From: an uncultured Acetatifactor sp.
GTDB lineage: Bacteria > Bacillota > Clostridia > Lachnospirales > Lachnospiraceae
Assembly: GCA_910585805.1 (NCBI GenBank)
Contig: CAJUFB010000055.1
Location: 1 to 26,198, forward strand
DNA length: 26,198 bases
Direction: 5' to 3'
Under the pieces are notes generated by a model. It had not been told where the DNA came from. It made no database searches and was given only the letters and a program-made list of their open reading frames with translations. Shown here piece by piece: positions 23,104 through 26,198 of this stretch. A program made the position numbers and the translations under genes. How positions within the stretch are numbered: the first letter of the stretch is position 1; each line of letters begins with the position of its first letter.

Positions 23104-24083
23104 CTACAAAACGGTAACCATCCCATAGTCAACTTCCCTTTTCTCTCTTGAAATTCCCCCGCTCATGTGGTCTATGCCGCTTCCCAGAAATGCAGCCCGC
23201 ATCCATCCCAAACCGCTCCCTGATGGCATCCACCGTGCCGTCCATCGCCGCCAGCTTCCCGTAATCCTCCCGGTCAAAAAGCCCCAGCTGCCGCCAGGGG
23301 TCTTCCCCCTGTACCCGGCTGGTATGCACCCCTAAGAGCCGTACCGGCCTGTGGTCCCAGAGCTGGGCAAACAGCTCCCTTGCCGCCCTGCAGATTTCAA
23401 CTGTCAGGTTCGTCGGTGCCTCCAGGAGCTTCTGGTGAGAAAAATAGGACAAGTCGTGATAGCGGATCCCCACAGACACCACTCCCGCCTGTACCCTGTC
23501 CGCCCGCAGCCTGGCCGCCACGGCACATCTTCTCCTGGATCTCATGGGGGTAAAGCGTATGCACCCTGTCCGGCTTGCGGAAGTCGGAGGCCATCTTTGC
23601 CAGCAGCTTACAGGTGGATACCCCGATATTTACAGTAAAGCCCAGTTCCTCCCGGATACGGTCCCTGATCTGCCCTGCCGTTTCCTCCGGTGTCCCGAAC
23701 AGGTGGCAGCTGGCCGTCATATCCATGAAGGCCTCGTCCACGCTGAATTGCTCCACCACATCCGTATACTCCCGCAGGATCTCCAGGAATGCCCCGGTAC
23801 ACTGCTCATACAGGCTGTAGTTCGGCGGAACCAGCATCAGGTTCGGGCAGCACTGCTTCGCCTCGGAGAGGGTCTGTCCGGTCTTTACGCCATAGTTTTT
23901 CGCCGGGATGGATTTCGCCAGGATGATGCCGTGCCGGAGGTTTACATCCCCTCCCACCGCCGACGGAATCTCCCGCAGGTCCAGCGTCCCGCCCCTGTGG
24001 TATAAACGATAAACAGCCTCCCAGCTAAGGAAGGCTGAATTCACATCGATGTGGAATATGATATTCTGCAAACGTGTGTTCAC
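23104..24083 (-). pseudogene. Y-family DNA polymerase (UmuC/DinB-like) with internal deletion
   Basis: The N-terminal part from GTG 24081-24083 is a good Y-family polymerase: catalytic Asp13 in FHIDVNSAF and Asp116-Glu117 in QFSVDEAFMD, then GVSTCKLLAKMASDFRKPD. Coherence breaks after HEIQEKMC near 23530. The downstream frame resumes at AARLRADRVQAGVVSV, so about 90 residues covering the thumb and helix-hairpin-helix region are missing and the frame is changed. A second frameshift near 23200 restores FLGSGIDHMSGG and ends at 23104. Translesion polymerases of this type are carried by clostridial elements. It cannot give a full enzyme. Its promoter keeps SOS-type boxes. Confidence 0.85.
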
Positions 24084-24129
24084 CTCCTTGGCTAAGGAAT
24101 ATTATAGCAAACACACGTTCTGTTTTCAA
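24069..24129 (-). promoter_or_regulatory. SOS-type promoter with two LexA boxes
   Basis: Minus-strand TTGAAA (complement of 24124-24129) and TATAAT (complement of 24101-24106) are spaced by 17 bases. AGAACGTGTGTTTG (complement of 24108-24121) fills the spacer, and TGAACACACGTTTG (complement of 24069-24082) overlaps the GTG start codon. Both match the Bacillus-type LexA consensus CGAACRNRYGTTYC at all but the outer positions. The GGAGG site lies between them. Confidence 0.8.
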
Positions 24130-24259
24130 TAGGAATTTGCTGGGAAACGGAATTTTTCTACTTTTACCTTTCGTGTTGCCGGCAGTCAGCTTTTGCAGCA
24201 CCTCGTCAAAATGACAGGCGGCAGTTGCCCAATATGGATAACTGCCAAATAGATTGGAT
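24130..24259. other. Intergenic gap with one hairpin
   Basis: GGCAGTT (24220-24226) pairs with AACTGCC (24240-24246) across 13 bases. It lies just past the ferredoxin stop and could end that transcript, but there is no clear U-run. No gene is supported. Confidence 0.4.
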
Positions 24260-24660
24260 CTATAAATATCTGCTTACATCATTTTGTTCAATCACTTTTT
24301 TACCCAACAATGTGATTGCCTGTCTGGGGCATCTGCTAATGCAGCGATAGCACATTGTACACTTATCACCTGAAACAGCAATTCCATTTTTTACTGCAAT
24401 GTTACCCATAGGACATAGCTTTTCGCATAAACCGCAGCCAATACATTTCAATGAATTGATTTTCAGTTTATCCGTATACCTTCTGGTTTTTCTCCCAAAA
24501 TACAGTCTTTGCCCAAACAGTCCTGCCAGATGGCATGCAAACCCCAATCCCTCTTGTGGCGGTTTCCCATTTTTAATATTGAGCACGGATTTACATATTT
24601 TTTCTTCTGCTTCCATTACAATTTTTTGGAAAATGGAGTGCGGAAGAAAAAGGGAAAATA
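24260..24660 (-). pseudogene. EFR1-type ferredoxin, C-terminal part
   Basis: The frame ends with two 4Fe-4S motifs, CIGCGLCEKLCP and CTMCYRCISRCP, as in EFR1 family ferrodoxins with an N-terminal flavodoxin-like domain. Relatives have about 250-270 residues. Here only about 130 are coherent, beginning near SIFQKIVMEAEEKICKSVLNI. The flavodoxin domain and the start are missing, cut near 24650. The ferredoxin half would still fold, but no good start codon with a ribosome site is seen. Confidence 0.75.
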
Positions 24661-24690
24661 ATTGTATCCCAACTAAAAACCGCAAACAAC

Positions 24691-24719
24691 TTGACCGATA
24701 GCAAGTAACTGTTTATAAT
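24691..24719 (+). promoter_or_regulatory. Promoter for the plus-strand element genes
   Basis: TTGACC (24691-24696) and a perfect TATAAT (24714-24719) are spaced by 17 bases. The leader to the ATG at 24831 is about 105 bases. The -35 lies within a short open stretch that ends at 24708, probably the tail of a lost gene. Confidence 0.7.
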
Positions 24720-24830
24720 ATAGAAGATATTACATCAGATGATGTGGCAGGATTGAGTGGAGCAGACAGGCGATTGCATTTGCAGATTTCCTGCTACCCC
24801 TGCAACAAACTGCTTAGAAATGAGGATTTT

Positions 24831-25745
24831 ATGAAGAATTTATTCGATCATACCAGCGCACCGTGGATTCGGTACAGCAGTTATGAATATAAGACAGGCA
24901 GTGACGATATTCTCTACATAACGGTTTCCAAAGATGCAAAACCGGAAATGTACCGTCCTATGCTGGAAGCGGAGCAGCTTGTCATTGATGCCATAAATGT
25001 CGGGCTTGCCGCCATGCACAAAGTGCCGGAAGAAGAATTGAAGGAAGCCGTGCTGAACTTTATCAAAAAATATGGTTTCCTCGGCTTTATGACCGCCCTG
25101 CCGACAACTGCGGATTTTATAACTTATGAATCGGTGTATCTTCCAAAAAACCACTTTATAAAGGAAGAATCCCTCCCTACTGAGGACTATCTCGCCTATT
25201 TTTACCCTTTTCACAAGCCTGATTTTAGAAAGAACGGCGTGGAATCGGGCTGGTCTGTGACTGACCATGAGGGCATTGCGATCACAATGGCTATGGGGAA
25301 TGCACCGCAGGCTGTGACAATGGGATTACAGAAAGAATATGCAGAAAGGTACGACTGGCTCGTAAAGGAATTTACCGACTGGGCGTTTACCTTTATGACA
25401 AGCTTCCTTTATTATATGGATTATGATACGATTGACGAACAGACACGCAACCTGTACCGTCAGGGCATTTCCGCTTTCGGCGGCATAGCCCCGACTTACC
25501 GGATCGCACTTGAAAAGGATTCGCCCGTTATCGTGTGGGATTTCCATTCCCTGCTCGTCATGGTACAGATGTGCTTTTCTTTCATGCTCACGGATAAGGA
25601 CAATGATATGCGTATGTGTAAACATTGTAAAAAAGCCTTTGTCGCAAGCAGGAAGGGGAATGAATTTTGCAGCCAGAAGTGCAAGAACCAGTTTAATGTC
25701 TACAAATCAAGGGAAAAGAAGAAAGGAAACAAAAGAAATGATTGA
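24831..25745 (+). CDS. DUF6076-like protein with C-terminal zinc-binding CGNR-type motif
   Basis: The ATG at 24831 with GAGG 6 bases upstream gives 304 residues. An earlier ATG (24744) lacks a site and adds unconvincing sequence. The N-terminal 250 residues are alpha-helical with aromatic-rich segments (FYPFHKPDFRKNG, WAFTFMTSFLYYMDY). The C-terminus has CKHCKKAFVASRKGNEFCSQKCKNQFNVYKSRE, a treble-clef zinc motif shared with CGNR and DUF6076 proteins. From memory such proteins occur in prophages and conjugative elements of Clostridia and may bind nucleic acid. It overlaps the next gene by 8 bases. Confidence 0.72.
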   Translation: MKNLFDHTSAPWIRYSSYEYKTGSDDILYITVSKDAKPEMYRPMLEAEQLVIDAINVGLAAMHKVPEEELKEAVLNFIKKYGFLGFMTALPTTADFITYESVYLPKNHFIKEESLPTEDYLAYFYPFHKPDFRKNGVESGWSVTDHEGIAITMAMGNAPQAVTMGLQKEYAERYDWLVKEFTDWAFTFMTSFLYYMDYDTIDEQTRNLYRQGISAFGGIAPTYRIALEKDSPVIVWDFHSLLVMVQMCFSFMLTDKDNDMRMCKHCKKAFVASRKGNEFCSQKCKNQFNVYKSREKKKGNKRND

Positions 25746-26198
25746 AAACAGGAATGTAAATATCATAACCGATGCGGACGGTAAAAAGCTGGTCTTGATT
25801 AACGATATCCGATTCAAGGCAAAAGTGCGGGATGACTGGACGGCTGTCGAAGAATACCTGAAAAAGTATATCGGGGATTTTTACGAAATTGGGGAAACTT
25901 CTGAAAAAATATATATTTCGGCAGATTTTCCCGATGAATACGCAAGTTCAGAAAGCCGTATCGCCTTAAAAGGCGCTGTCGCAAAGGCTAAGGCAAATGC
26001 TGTGCAGGCTATTCCTGAACTTATAAGAATAGCTTCCAGTCCAAAACATGAGGCAAACCGGAAAGAAAAACACAAAACAGATGCAGTATATGGCTGGTAT
26101 CGCTACAACATCAGATTTGCATTACCTGTATATGATGACAAAACGGGGAAAGTAGCAAGACATAATATTTATTCAGCAAGTATGCTTGTCCGTCACGC
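25738..26198 (+). CDS. LPD3-like element protein (partial, runs off window)
   Basis: The frame starts at ATG 25738 with AAAGGA about 10 bases upstream, overlapping the previous gene, and stays open to the window end (153 residues). It reads NVNIITDADGKKLVLINDIR, then YLKKYIGDFYEIGETSEKIY, RIALKGAVAKAKANAVQAIP and GWYRYNIRFALPVYDDKTGK. From memory this resembles the large polyvalent protein-associated domain LPD3 found in phage and conjugative element polyproteins. The function is unknown. Confidence 0.6.
   Translation, partial: MIENRNVNIITDADGKKLVLINDIRFKAKVRDDWTAVEEYLKKYIGDFYEIGETSEKIYISADFPDEYASSESRIALKGAVAKAKANAVQAIPELIRIASSPKHEANRKEKHKTDAVYGWYRYNIRFALPVYDDKTGKVARHNIYSASMLVRH

Noticed and set aside
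7889..26198. The missing 5' half of the polysaccharide deacetylase as right end of the element
   Set aside because: I looked for the TFDDGP-type motif on the minus strand and saw none, so the element cannot be closed within this window.

Overview
The window comes from a low-to-mid GC Gram-positive anaerobe, most probably a gut Clostridia/Lachnospiraceae member. The evidence is purine-rich Shine-Dalgarno sequences, TTGACA/TATAAT promoters spaced by exactly 17 bases, a Gram-positive type LexA box, a YajC homologue, an EFR1-type ferredoxin and several large serine recombinases of the type common in clostridial mobile elements. No species-level call is possible from this window.

Layout, left to right. 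(1) 1-402: the 5' end of a 16S rRNA gene on the minus strand, its leader and two tandem promoters. (2) 478-1629: an intact tyrosine recombinase directly upstream of the rRNA promoters, with one large inverted repeat after its stop and another over its ribosome binding site. (3) 1944-2363: yajC with its own promoter. (4) 2463-about 9200: a polysaccharide deacetylase gene cut by the end of a mobile element. The element carries three overlapping large serine recombinase genes (7888 to 2920, minus strand) behind a strong promoter, preceded by small accessory genes. (5) About 9230-9920: a GC-rich stretch with many inverted repeats and no convincing gene. (6) 9922-15000: many broken or fused genes (NAD-dependent epimerase, Nudix, alpha/beta hydrolase, GyrI-like proteins) among a few intact ones (a CTP-synthase-C-terminal-like amidotransferase, a 341-residue protein I do not recognise, a GyrI-like protein). 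(7) 15005-19484: an intact minus-strand cluster of an AraC/effector-binding regulator, a UvrA-like twin-ATPase protein and a beta-lactamase-fold serine hydrolase. (8) 19485-21404: remnants of a MocR-type regulator, an intact GNAT acetyltransferase, a gene without a start codon, a run of four hairpins, a terminator, and flavodoxin and methyltransferase slivers. (9) 21384-24129: the decayed mobilization block of a second conjugative or mobilizable element: a relaxase cut at its C-terminus, a TOPRIM fragment, a small accessory protein, and a Y-family polymerase with an internal deletion behind an SOS-type promoter. (10) 24260-26198: a cut EFR1 ferredoxin, then plus-strand genes of another element (a CGNR/DUF6076-like protein and an LPD3-like protein) running off the window.

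The main theme is an integration and decay zone beside an rRNA operon. At least a dozen genes are truncated, frameshifted or joined end to end, while recombinases of two unrelated chemistries remain intact. No complete new defence or metabolic system was found. The best leads are non-coding: the inverted repeats around the tyrosine integrase, the paired LexA boxes, the hairpin cluster at 20724-20852 and the structured stretch at 9.2-9.9 kb. Among proteins, the best leads are the amidotransferase-like protein lacking its His/Glu dyad and the unrecognised 341-residue protein.
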